31,395 bases of DNA, from assembly GCA_002437435.1 (NCBI GenBank), contig DJPV01000069.1, forward strand, positions 14,159 through 45,553, read 5' to 3'. Shown one piece after another: positions 7,570-16,413 of this stretch. Position 1 is the first letter of the stretch; each line of letters opens with the position of its first letter. The notes beneath the pieces are model-generated. The model searched no databases, was not told the origin of the DNA, and saw only the letters and a program-made list of their open reading frames with translations. A program made the translations under genes and the position numbers. The stretch comes from Lachnospiraceae bacterium UBA6403. Lineage in GTDB: Bacteria > Bacillota > Clostridia > Lachnospirales > Lachnospiraceae.

Positions 7570-7592
7570 TTAAAATCAGATTAAGAATCTGA
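7570..7592 (-). terminator. Terminator of the lipoprotein gene
   Basis: Read on the minus strand, a perfect 7-base stem (TCAGATT, loop CTT, AATCTGA; 7576-7592) is followed by TTTTAATCTTTTT. It lies just after the stop of the lipoprotein gene at 7601, so a rho-independent terminator is the natural reading. The stem is short, so it may be leaky. Confidence 0.6.
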
Positions 7593-7600
7593 CATTTCAA

Positions 7601-8404
7601 TTATTTCAATGCTGCTTTTTCGATGGAATAACTGTTAATCAGCTCATCCTCTGCCGTATAGATAGATACGTTTGCTGTCAACTCTTTTATACTTTCCGGA
7701 TCTGTCACATCGCACAAAAGTTTTCCATATGTATGCCCAAGAACCTCTGTCATATAGGATGGTTCTTCATCTGTTCCATTTACAAGAATAGTGTCAAATG
7801 TTGCCTGAATTAATTCATCTGTCTTATTATAGATTTCAAATGCCAGACAGGTCTCTGCATCTTCGCCCTCTCCATCGGTCTCAACACCTGTATATGCAAT
7901 CGTAATCTTATCATTATCAAATACCTGAACTGCACCATCTTTTAACGTAAAGTTCTGATTCCCCGAAGACTCTGACTTATCGGATAAAAAAACATCCTTA
8001 ACCTCATAGCGTCCAACTGTTTCTCCCTCATCGTTATCAATAAAAAGAATACCATTCAATACGGAAACTGCTTTATCACACTCGATCATACACACATCTT
8101 CTTCTGTTGTATCTGCTTCCAGTTCAGGTCCAAACATCGGCTGTACTGTCTCTCCATTAATTGCTACATCCCCAAAATAAACATTAACAGGATCACCTGT
8201 CTTATTAGAAACAGTAAACATCATACCCTCAGCTTCCTTGTCATATCCTGTATATACAAGAGTCACTTTGTCATTATCTAATACATTGACAGATACATTC
8301 TCCTCTTCTGGTGATGATTCAGTCTTCTGCTCTTTTTTTTCACAACCACATAGACTTGCAAATACACATAAGCCTGCTGCCAGAATATAATGTCCTCTTT
8401 TCAT
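7601..8404 (-). CDS. Lipoprotein with two tandem copies of one domain
   Basis: The protein is 267 residues with a GGAGG ribosome binding site. A signal peptide ends in the lipobox SLCGC, with Cys21 as the lipidated residue, so it is anchored on the outer face of the membrane. An acidic linker follows. Residues about 41-140 and 161-265 are related: each begins NDK(V/I)T(L/I)xYTG, has an (S/Y)NKT motif about 20 residues on, then a (V/L)(A/V)(I/N)NG turn and a strand-rich end. The fold looks like an all-beta, immunoglobulin-like pair. No catalytic motif is visible. The function is unknown; adhesion or ligand binding is possible but only a guess. Confidence 0.85.
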   Translation of the reverse strand: MKRGHYILAAGLCVFASLCGCEKKEQKTESSPEEENVSVNVLDNDKVTLVYTGYDKEAEGMMFTVSNKTGDPVNVYFGDVAINGETVQPMFGPELEADTTEEDVCMIECDKAVSVLNGILFIDNDEGETVGRYEVKDVFLSDKSESSGNQNFTLKDGAVQVFDNDKITIAYTGVETDGEGEDAETCLAFEIYNKTDELIQATFDTILVNGTDEEPSYMTEVLGHTYGKLLCDVTDPESIKELTANVSIYTAEDELINSYSIEKAALK

Positions 8405-8487
8405 AATTATTTATCCTCCACATTTCTTTAAGAACCGGGACACGTCAGTTTTCTCTTTAACTAATGTGCCTACCGATTCTTCTCATA

Positions 8488-10234
8488 TTATTTTTTAATT
8501 TTGACCTTAGTATAACTGCTCCATGCAGAATATGTCTTTTTCGAACCTGACTTCTGATAAGAACGTATTCTGACATAATAGATCTTTCCCTTTTTCAATT
8601 TCTTAATTACTGCTTTACCAGAAGATTTAGCTGTATTTGTCGTCTTTGTACCTTTTGCAAATGTCTTGCCGGTAGAATACTGAATCTGGTAACCGGAAAT
8701 TTTCTTCTGTTTTTTCCATGTTACTGAAAGCTTCCTGTCCCTCTGATTTGCAGTTTTTAATTTCGTTGGTGCCGTCAGACGAAGGATCGTCTTTTCTTTG
8801 CTGACTGCCTTTGCCGTCTGCCCATTCACAGATTTGTAAGATTCTATTCTATAACTATAAGTTGTACCATGCTTGGACTTCACGGTTGAATCTGTATAAG
8901 TAGTCTTCGAAGCTCCCTTTACTGTCTTGATCTTTTTCCACGACTTGGAACCTGAATTTTTACGATAGACAACATAACCGGCAGCACCAGAAATCTTCTT
9001 CCATGTAAGCTTGACGCCTGCTGCTTTATTTTCCGCCTTAGAGATAGCTGTTTTATTTACTGCAATTATTGCAGGTATATCTTCATCATCAACAGGCTCT
9101 ATCTTGCTGCTATCACCCGGAATTATCTCACTTCCATCGCCCGGTTTTGTCTCACTTCCATCTCCCGAAATTATCTCTTGTCCTGTCAATACAACATTTT
9201 TTACTGTATAGTCTGACAAATCATTTATATTAATCTGATAGAACTGCAATGTTTCATTTTTCCATGTATACCAGACCAGTTTATCTCCTGCGAGAACAGG
9301 AACGCAGTCTGACAGATCACCGGTCAGACTATAGATGACTCCGACCTGATTTCCCCTCAAATGCCATAATATCTGTTGCCTTGCATGTAGAAGAATAAGG
9401 AATGCCATTGGTGAATCCGCTGGTTGTAACTACAGATGGATACCTTACCAGAACGATAGATCTTGGATGTGCATCTCCATGATCAACCGCAACGATCTTA
9501 CCATTTTCCATCTGAATAAACTGGTTAAATGAATGACTGACATAACCATAATTTATGTTCATAACTTTTGTAAATGACTCTGTGATCTTCATCACAGATG
9601 TATCTACCTGAATCGTTACATTTGCCTGGTGGTTATAACCATCTTTCTTTGACTTATACATTTCATGAGATGTACGAATCATCAGATAATTTCCATAAGA
9701 CGCCATTCTTGCAGAGCCGGCATCAAATGGAACTGTTGTATTTTCTCCATACAGTCCACAGGAAGCTACCCAGCTCCAGTCCTTTGTATATTTTGTGATA
9801 CGATACACTTCTACATTATCCGACTCGTCCTTATTTGTCTGACCGGAAAGAATATAATAATTCCCATTCATCTCATAAAATCCACCAAATAAAGGAAGTT
9901 CCTGCGGAACAATCTTCCGTCCGGTAATCGTAAAGGAAGAATCAAAATATTCTACAATATAACCATTTGCGTCAGCCCCAGCCTGTACCCGCATATAAGT
10001 TCCATTCTCATATGTAAGGTATGATCGGATCGGCTTTGCCCACTGACTATACTCATAGTTTTGATCTTCGATATTATCTCCTGTATAAGCTGTACAGGCA
10101 ACCTCAGCCGCCTGTACCTGCTGTCCTCCACCGATACTACCTGTCATTCCACCGGAAAGGATTCCTGCTGCAACTGCAAATCCGGTCACTACAGCAATAA
10201 TGCTTTTCTTTAACCCCTGTACACCTTTTGTCAT
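8488..10234 (-). pseudogene. Secreted fibronectin-III surface protein broken by a +1 frameshift
   Basis: Two overlapping frames form one gene. The first part starts at 10234 (AAGGAGAG ribosome binding site) with a signal peptide ending near QAAEVA. It continues as a strand-rich, propeller-like domain (YVSHSFNQFIQMENGKIVAVDHGD, split here as YVSHSFNQFIQ and IVAVDHGD) and stops at 9329. The second part supplies the rest of that domain, a GDGSE-type Pro-rich repeat linker and two fibronectin type III domains to 8488. Removing one base from the CCCC run at 9353-9356 joins them into 581 residues, reading AFEGNQVGVIYSLTG. So it is a recent pseudogene, a phase-variable gene or a sequencing error. 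The family is common on Lachnospiraceae surfaces; its ligand is unknown. Confidence 0.85.
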
Positions 10235-10368
10235 ATGCTTCTCTCCTTTATAAAACTAACTATAACCTGCTCCATTATCTCCCGTTTACCAAGATATCTG
10301 TTCTGTGTTTTTTGTATTGCCTCCTCATAAAACAAAACCGCACCCCATATATCCCCGGCAGTCGCCAT
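10231..10368 (-). CDS. Small 45-codon ORF overlapping the start of the surface protein gene
   Basis: On the minus strand an ATG at 10368 opens 45 codons. They end in a TGA that overlaps the surface protein's ATG as ATGA, the arrangement seen in translationally coupled genes. The peptide reads as one helical, amphipathic protein (GDIWGAVLFYEEAIQ, then KREIMEQVIVSFIKERS). A TTG at 10380 is an alternative start. Neither start has a well-spaced ribosome binding site: CAGGG is directly against the ATG. It could be a small protein, or the surviving 3' end of a longer gene lost between aspS and the surface protein gene. I do not recognise the family. Confidence 0.4.
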   Translation of the reverse strand: MATAGDIWGAVLFYEEAIQKTQNRYLGKREIMEQVIVSFIKERSI

Positions 10369-10443
10369 ACCCTGATGCAAGCACAGGTTCTGGTTCGTTG
10401 CTTACACACAATAAGGATATACAGTGTGCAGTCTTGTTACTTT

Positions 10444-12249
10444 TTATTCCTCTGTCTTCTGTTCGTCTAATACTGTAATGTCTATACCAAGCTCTTTGAG
10501 CTGAGCCTCATCCACATAGTCAGGAGCATTTGTCATCAGACAGGATGCATCCTTCACCTTTGGGAATGCAATTACATCACGGATAGAATCCTGCTTTGCC
10601 ATAAGCATAACCAGACGATCCAGACCATATGCCAGTCCGGCATGAGGCGGTACTCCATATTTGAACGCGTCTAACAGGAAGCCGAATCTTTCATACGCTT
10701 GTTCTTTGGTAAATCCAAGACATTCAAACATCTTCTCCTGAATATCATCCTGATGGATTCGGACAGATCCACCACCGATCTCATTACCATTTAATACGAT
10801 ATCATAAGCCTTTGCACGAACCCTGCCGGGATCTGTATCGATGATCGCCAGATCCTCCTCCATCGGCATAGTAAATGGATGGTGCATAGCTGTGAAACGA
10901 TTCTGTTCATCTGACCACTCAAGAAGTGGGAATTCTGTGATCCATACAAATTCAAATACATTTTTATCAAGCAGTCCCATCTGATCTGCAAGGTGGCAGC
11001 GGAGTGCTCCAAGTGTATCCCATACAACCTTGTTCTTATCTGCTGCAAATAACAGTAAGTCTCCCGGTTCACCGGAAAGTGCTGCTACGATATTGTTCAT
11101 CTCTTCTTCCGTCATGAACTTTGTAAATGATGACTTGTAAGTGCCATCTTCATTAATTGCAATATATGCAAGACCCTTTGCTCCATATGTCTTTGCAAAT
11201 TCAACCAGAGCATCGATCTTCTTACGAGGCATCGCACCCTGTCCCTTTGCATTAATACCACGGACAGATCCGCCATTTTCAAGAGCGCCTGTAAATACAC
11301 CAAATCCACAGCCCTCAACAACTTCGCTGATATCCTTTAATTCCATACCAAAACGAAGATCCGGCTTATCAGAACCGAAACGGTTCATTGCTTCGATCCA
11401 TGTCATACGGCGGATTGGAAGTTTTACATCTACATCCAGAATCTCCTTGAATAATTTTGCAAGGAGTCTTTCATTTACATCGATAACGTCATCCACATCT
11501 ACGAAGGATAACTCCATATCCATCTGTGTGAACTCCGGCTGTCTGTCTGCACGAAGATCCTCATCACGGAAGCATCTTGCGATCTGGAAATAACGGTCAT
11601 AACCGGAGCACATCAGAAGCTGCTTGTAGATCTGAGGAGACTGTGGTAATGCATAGAATGTACCCGGATGGATACGGCTCGGTACGAGATAATCTCTTGC
11701 ACCCTCCGGTGTTGACTTACATAACATAGGTGTCTCGATCTCAAGGAAGCCTTCATTTGCCATAAACTGTCTGGCAATGGTCATAACCTTGCTCTTCATA
11801 ACCAGATTTCTCTGAAGATCCGGTCTTCTCAGATCCAGGTATCTGTATTTCAAACGTAATTCTTCTTTTGTCTTGCTGTTCTCTTCAATCGGGAATGGAG
11901 GTGTCTCAGCCTCTGATAAGATACGAAGGGAAGTTGCTACAACCTCGATATCTCCGGTTGCCAGATTCTCATTTATTGCACCGGCACGCTTGCAGACAGT
12001 ACCTTCGATCGCTGCTACAAACTCACTCTTAAGCTTTGTTGCCTTCTCAAAGCACTCGCTTCCGCATTTGGATTCCTCAAATATGATCTGAAGAATACCG
12101 CTTCTGTCTCTGAGATCGACAAATATGATTCCACCTTTATTTCTGCTCTTCTGAACCCAGCCCATTACGGTTACTTTCTGTCCTTCAAGAGCGTTTGAAA
12201 CCTCTGCACATCTGTGGGAACGCTTCAGTCCCTGCATTGATTCTGCCAT
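10444..12249 (-). CDS. aspS: Aspartyl-tRNA synthetase
   Basis: The protein is 601 residues, full length for the bacterial type, with AGGAGG before the ATG. It charges tRNA-Asp with aspartate. Order of domains: N-terminal OB-fold anticodon-binding domain (VTVMGWVQKSRNKGGIIFVDLRD), class II catalytic core with motif 2 (CFRDEDLRADRQPEFTQMD), the bacterial GAD insertion domain at about 300-410, and motif 3 near the end (HAGLAYGLDRLVML). It is the last gene of the long minus-strand block, 23 bases after hisS, a very common pair. Whether it is strictly Asp-specific or also charges tRNA-Asn cannot be decided here. No convincing terminator is visible after the stop. Confidence 0.97.
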   Translation of the reverse strand: MAESMQGLKRSHRCAEVSNALEGQKVTVMGWVQKSRNKGGIIFVDLRDRSGILQIIFEESKCGSECFEKATKLKSEFVAAIEGTVCKRAGAINENLATGDIEVVATSLRILSEAETPPFPIEENSKTKEELRLKYRYLDLRRPDLQRNLVMKSKVMTIARQFMANEGFLEIETPMLCKSTPEGARDYLVPSRIHPGTFYALPQSPQIYKQLLMCSGYDRYFQIARCFRDEDLRADRQPEFTQMDMELSFVDVDDVIDVNERLLAKLFKEILDVDVKLPIRRMTWIEAMNRFGSDKPDLRFGMELKDISEVVEGCGFGVFTGALENGGSVRGINAKGQGAMPRKKIDALVEFAKTYGAKGLAYIAINEDGTYKSSFTKFMTEEEMNNIVAALSGEPGDLLLFAADKNKVVWDTLGALRCHLADQMGLLDKNVFEFVWITEFPLLEWSDEQNRFTAMHHPFTMPMEEDLAIIDTDPGRVRAKAYDIVLNGNEIGGGSVRIHQDDIQEKMFECLGFTKEQAYERFGFLLDAFKYGVPPHAGLAYGLDRLVMLMAKQDSIRDVIAFPKVKDASCLMTNAPDYVDEAQLKELGIDITVLDEQKTEE

Positions 12250-12272
12250 TTTTCTATATCCTCCTGTGGTTC

Positions 12273-13523
12273 TTATCTTTCTTCTAATACACTTGCAAGC
12301 TGATTCAGTGCGATCTCGGTCTGCTCGCCCGTTTCCATATTCTTGATACGACCTGTATTCGTCTCTAATTCATTATCACCAATAATGATCGTATATCTTG
12401 CATTTAATTTATTTGCATATTTCATCTGCGCCTTTACACTTCGATTCATATAATCTGTCTCTACGATATAACCGGCCAGACGAAGATCATATACCAGCTT
12501 GTACGCTTTTGCCTTTGCGGAATCACCCATGATGCCGACATATAAGTCGATCGGTTTTTCCGGCGCAAGATTGATATTTTCTTTCTCAAGGAAATACAGG
12601 ATTCTTTCAATTCCCATACCGAAACCAACGGACGGCTGAGCCTCTTTTCCATCGATCTCATATACAAGATTGTCGTATCTTCCGCCACCGCATAAGGTGA
12701 AGCCTTCTTTATTTACGAATTCAAATACTGTCTTTGTATAATAGTCAAGACCACGAACGATTCCTGTATCTACCTCAAATGGAATCTCAAGCTCTGTCAG
12801 AAGTCTCTGGAGTTCCTTGAAATGAGCATCACATTCTTCACACAGATAATCGATCGTTCTTGGAGCATCCTTTACAATCGCCTTGCAGCCCGACTCCTTA
12901 CAGTCAATTACACGAAGTGGATTCTTGGCCATACGCTCCTTACAGGTATTGCAGAGTCCTTCTTCATGGCCTTTCAGATAAGAGATCAGCGCATCATTAT
13001 ACACTTTCTTACATTTTGGACATCCGATACTGTTGATATGCAGTTTTGCGTCTGACAGGCCGATCTGCTTGATGAGGGTTGATACCAGTGTCATAACCTC
13101 TACTTCTGCCATTGGATTTGGAGATCCGACAAACTCAACACCGAACTGGTGATGCTGACGAAGTCTTCCACTTTCCGGTTTCTCATAACGGAACGCCGGT
13201 GTGATATAGAACATCTTGACCGGCTGTGGTTCTGCATATAATTTATTCTCAACATAAGCACGGATCGCACCTGCTGTACCTTCCGGCTTCAATGTGATAC
13301 TTCTTCCACCCTTATCAACAAAGGTGTACATTTCCTTCTGTACTACATCGGTTGTCTCTCCAACGCCACGCTGGAACAGCACCGTATGCTCAAATACAGG
13401 TGTGATTACTTCCTTTATATTGAATTTCTCACACAAGTTTCTTGCCATTGCTTCTACCTGTGTACGTGTTCTCATCTTGTCACCGAACCAGTCACTGGTT
13501 CCTCTTGGTGCCTGGGTTATCAT
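12273..13523 (-). CDS. hisS: Histidyl-tRNA synthetase
   Basis: The product is 416 residues, with a GGAGG ribosome binding site. It is a class II synthetase charging tRNA-His. Visible signatures are the N-terminal [11 protein letters not shown], motif 2 [19 protein letters not shown], the His-specific [16 protein letters not shown] and [10 protein letters not shown], and motif 3 [10 protein letters not shown], followed by the anticodon-binding domain (about 325-416). A CPKCKK and CNTCKER segment at about 190-220 is a Cys-rich insertion often found in clostridial HisRS. No T-box leader is seen: only 41 bases separate it from the upstream HD-GYP gene, so it depends on upstream transcription. Confidence 0.97.
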   Translation of the reverse strand: MITQAPRGTSDWFGDKMRTRTQVEAMARNLCEKFNIKEVITPVFEHTVLFQRGVGETTDVVQKEMYTFVDKGGRSITLKPEGTAGAIRAYVENKLYAEPQPVKMFYITPAFRYEKPESGRLRQHHQFGVEFVGSPNPMAEVEVMTLVSTLIKQIGLSDAKLHINSIGCPKCKKVYNDALISYLKGHEEGLCNTCKERMAKNPLRVIDCKESGCKAIVKDAPRTIDYLCEECDAHFKELQRLLTELEIPFEVDTGIVRGLDYYTKTVFEFVNKEGFTLCGGGRYDNLVYEIDGKEAQPSVGFGMGIERILYFLEKENINLAPEKPIDLYVGIMGDSAKAKAYKLVYDLRLAGYIVETDYMNRSVKAQMKYANKLNARYTIIIGDNELETNTGRIKNMETGEQTEIALNQLASVLEER

Positions 13524-13564
13524 ATTCCATCCTCCATCTATTGTTCATATTTTTATACTATACA

Positions 13565-14185
13565 TCAACTGATCCGTGATTCATAGCTTCCTTTTAAAAT
13601 TAACTGAACTTCATCTAAAACATCAGTTGTATTTATAATTCTCTGAAATGCGAGAAATACTTTCATGTCAAAATGCCGCACTTCATCGATCACCATCAAT
13701 AATGCGGTCTTTGGGTCAAATGCTTTCCGGTATGCGCGGTCACTGATCAGTGCGACAAATACATCACACACACGAATGATCCTTGCTCCGATCGGGATCT
13801 CCTCTCCCTGAAGACAGTACGGATAACCGGAACCATCATAGTTCTCATGATGGTACAGGATAATATCTGCAATATCATCCCCATAGCCCTCTTTTCTTAC
13901 GATATCTGCCCCAAGCTTCGCATGAAGTCTTACATACCGCATTTCCTCGATCTTCATGGAGTTTCCTCGGCCATAGATATACGGTGTGATACGAAGTTTT
14001 CCGATATCATGGATCATTCCTGCAACCGCGATCTTATGGATCTCATCTTCCGAAAGTCCCAGTTCCCTGGCAAGCTCCGAAGATAACCGGCTGACACACA
14101 TTCCATGACGGATGGCATCATCCAGATCCTGTTCATAATATTCTGTTTCTTTATCTGTGTCTAAGTTTATAACTTTATCTGTCAT
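13565..14185 (-). CDS. HD-GYP domain protein
   Basis: The product is 206 residues, essentially a single HD-GYP domain. The metal-binding HDIGK lies at 59-63, a further His in RLHAKLGADIV, and the defining HHENYDGSGYP at 112-122, followed by the conserved ARIIRVCDVFVAL and DRAYRKA. Active HD-GYP proteins hydrolyse cyclic di-GMP or related cyclic dinucleotides. No receiver or sensor domain is attached. Its ATG overlaps the 3' end of hemZ by 4 bases, so translation is probably coupled. Its place next to relA and hemZ suggests a role in nucleotide second-messenger control, but the substrate is not shown by the sequence. Confidence 0.85.
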   Translation of the reverse strand: MTDKVINLDTDKETEYYEQDLDDAIRHGMCVSRLSSELARELGLSEDEIHKIAVAGMIHDIGKLRITPYIYGRGNSMKIEEMRYVRLHAKLGADIVRKEGYGDDIADIILYHHENYDGSGYPYCLQGEEIPIGARIIRVCDVFVALISDRAYRKAFDPKTALLMVIDEVRHFDMKVFLAFQRIINTTDVLDEVQLILKGSYESRIS

Positions 14186-15747
14186 TTTGCAAACGCCTGC
14201 TTTTTTCTGTCGATCATTTCATCAATTCTTGCGATATAATCGTCCACACTCTTACAATTTTCCACACGGTCGATTCGGGTTCCTGTGATCGTCTCTCCTG
14301 TAACCGGATCCGGATCTCCTTCCCGGCGGATCAGCTTACTAGAGCTTCCCGCACCAATCCCTATAATGTCTGTCCGTTCTTCCATGATCAGAATATTATA
14401 GAGACATTCCAGTCCATGTCTGGCATATCCGACATTTTCCAGATTCCCCGCCATATTTTTCTGTCTGTACAGATAATATGGTGCAAGTCCCAGTTCTTCT
14501 GCTGCCTGACCGACCAGTGATAACTGTTCATCCACATCACCTGCAAAGCTGTATTTGTCCATCTCCTGTTTCAGATGTGCTGCCCGTTTGATCGCAAGAG
14601 TATGAACCGTAAGGCTCTCCGGCGCAAGCTTCTTCACTTTTTCCAGTGTCCGTTTCACCATCTCTGCATCTTCACCCGGAAGACCTACGATCAAATCCAT
14701 ATTAATATTGTCAAAGCCTGCTTCTCTGGCTCTTACAAATGCTTCTTCTGCCTGCTCCGGTGTATGTGCTCTGCCGATCAGCTTCAGCGTCTCCCCGTTC
14801 ATCGTCTGCGGATTGATACTGATACGGCTAACGCCATGCATTTTCATCACCTGCAGCTTATCTGCTGTCGTACTGTCCGGACGACCTGCTTCGATCGTAT
14901 ATTCCCGAACCTGCGACAGGTCAAAATACTTCTCGATCATGCTACACAGACGATCCATCTGCTCCGCACTGATCGAAGACGGCGTCCCCCCGCCGATATA
15001 AATGGATACCAGCTTCTTCCCGGTATAGCTTGCCGCGATATACTTCATTTCCTTTTTCATCGTATCCAGATATGCATCTACTTTATCCTTATAAACACTG
15101 ATCGGATAAGAAGTAAAAGAACAGTACAGACATCTCGTCGGACAAAATGGTATGCCGATATACAGGCAGTATTCATTCCGCTCATCGAGCGTCTCAATGA
15201 TCGCTTTCTCACGTCTGGCAATCTTCACACAGGCATCTGCCTTTTCCCGGCTCGCAACATAAGTCTCCTGATACAGCTTCCGTATCTCCTTATCGGTGCA
15301 TCCACGCTCTACCGCTTCCATCGCAATCTTCACCGGACGTACTCCGGTCAGACTTCCCCATGGTAGAACCCTGCCGGTTCTTTCTGACAGCATCTGATAC
15401 ATGGCACGCTTCAGTGCATTACGGAATATCTTTCTGTCATGGTAATTCTGATTGATCACGATATCCGGTTCTCCACAGACTGCTCTTACAGACCAGTCCC
15501 GCTTCTTATTCTCGGAAGTCTCTTCTGGCTCCATGTCCATCACCTGACCCGAGCTGCCATCCTTCATCCAGATCTTTGTCTGATCTTCTGTGAATTCTGC
15601 CACGAGTGTTGCAGTTACATCCGCCCCAATCTCCGGCTTCTTCTCTATATTCTCCGGTGTGATGATCTTCACACCCATGTAAAACGCCATGAGGATCACT
15701 CTCAGGTCATTATTATAATCTTCTACATTCTGAATCAGACAAATCAT
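14182..15747 (-). CDS. hemZ: HemZ-type radical SAM coproporphyrinogen III oxidase-like protein
   Basis: The protein is 521 residues, with AAGGAAC upstream of the ATG. An N-terminal region of about 170 residues specific to HemZ precedes the radical SAM core. The iron-sulphur motif CPTRCLYC gives Cys202, Cys206 and Cys209, followed by IYIGGGTPSSIS, EAGRPDS and the NMDLIVGLPGE strand. HemZ belongs to the oxygen-independent HemN/HemW group. True HemN makes protoporphyrinogen IX, but many heme-lacking Clostridia keep hemZ in this same place, so the substrate should be left open. The gene lies 24 bases after the MBL hydrolase and overlaps the HD-GYP gene. Confidence 0.9.
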   Translation of the reverse strand: MICLIQNVEDYNNDLRVILMAFYMGVKIITPENIEKKPEIGADVTATLVAEFTEDQTKIWMKDGSSGQVMDMEPEETSENKKRDWSVRAVCGEPDIVINQNYHDRKIFRNALKRAMYQMLSERTGRVLPWGSLTGVRPVKIAMEAVERGCTDKEIRKLYQETYVASREKADACVKIARREKAIIETLDERNEYCLYIGIPFCPTRCLYCSFTSYPISVYKDKVDAYLDTMKKEMKYIAASYTGKKLVSIYIGGGTPSSISAEQMDRLCSMIEKYFDLSQVREYTIEAGRPDSTTADKLQVMKMHGVSRISINPQTMNGETLKLIGRAHTPEQAEEAFVRAREAGFDNINMDLIVGLPGEDAEMVKRTLEKVKKLAPESLTVHTLAIKRAAHLKQEMDKYSFAGDVDEQLSLVGQAAEELGLAPYYLYRQKNMAGNLENVGYARHGLECLYNILIMEERTDIIGIGAGSSSKLIRREGDPDPVTGETITGTRIDRVENCKSVDDYIARIDEMIDRKKQAFAK

Positions 15748-15771
15748 GCCAATCTAGTTCCTTATCTTTTA

Positions 15772-16404
15772 TTATGAAAAAAATGGATTGAATTTCTTCT
15801 CTCTGCCAATCCTTGAAGTTCCATTATGTCCCGGATACACGATTGTTTCCTCCGGCAGCACAAGAAGCTTCATCTCGATTGCTTCTAACAGATCCTGTTC
15901 ATTTCCGGTTGGGAAATCTGATCTGCCTACTGACGATGCAAATAATGTATCACCGGAAAACAGCAGATGTTCTTCTGCAAAATAATAACACATACCACCT
16001 GCCGTATGTCCCGGCACACTGATACACCGTACCACAGTTCCAAGAACTGCAACCTCCTGTCCATCTTTCAGATAAATATCTGCTGATGTTTCAAGCGGAT
16101 GACCAAACATCGCAGACAGATTTCCTGTTCTGCTCTCAAGTACCTGCTTCTCATCCTCAGAAGCATATGCCTTTACTCCTGTCAGCTTTCTCAGATCATC
16201 CAGTGCTCCGATATGATCGTAATGTCCATGCGTCAGAAAAATACCAACGCAGGTAAGTCCTGCATCCGTCAGACTTTTATAAATAAAATCTGCATTGGCT
16301 GCCGGATCCACTACGATCGCTTCCTTTGTTTCTTTATTGCTTACAATATAACAGTTGGTTCCCAGATCGCCCAACTGATAAACCTTCACTTCTAATTCTG
16401 CCAT
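15772..16404 (-). CDS. MBL-fold metallo-hydrolase (glyoxalase II-like)
   Basis: The protein is 210 residues, with AGGAGA upstream of the ATG. The metallo-beta-lactamase signature THGHYDH is at 58-64. Other ligands are His in VPGHTAGG, Asp in LFSGDTLF and the final His in VYPGHNG, so both metal sites appear complete. These hydrolases act on thioesters such as S-lactoylglutathione or on related esters; in bacteria of this group the physiological substrate is usually unknown. It follows relA by 9 bases and precedes hemZ by 24, in the same order seen in many Lachnospiraceae. Confidence 0.9.
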   Translation of the reverse strand: MAELEVKVYQLGDLGTNCYIVSNKETKEAIVVDPAANADFIYKSLTDAGLTCVGIFLTHGHYDHIGALDDLRKLTGVKAYASEDEKQVLESRTGNLSAMFGHPLETSADIYLKDGQEVAVLGTVVRCISVPGHTAGGMCYYFAEEHLLFSGDTLFASSVGRSDFPTGNEQDLLEAIEMKLLVLPEETIVYPGHNGTSRIGREKKFNPFFS

Positions 16405-16413
16405 TCAGATCTC

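Noticed and set aside
9329..9408. Programmed ribosomal frameshift in the surface protein
   Set aside because: A +1 shift would be needed and there is no recognised slippery codon plus stop, as in prfB, at the site; a homopolymer indel is simpler.
12273..13564. Search for a T-box leader before hisS and aspS
   Set aside because: Only 41 and 23 bases separate these genes from their upstream neighbours and no T-box sequence is present.
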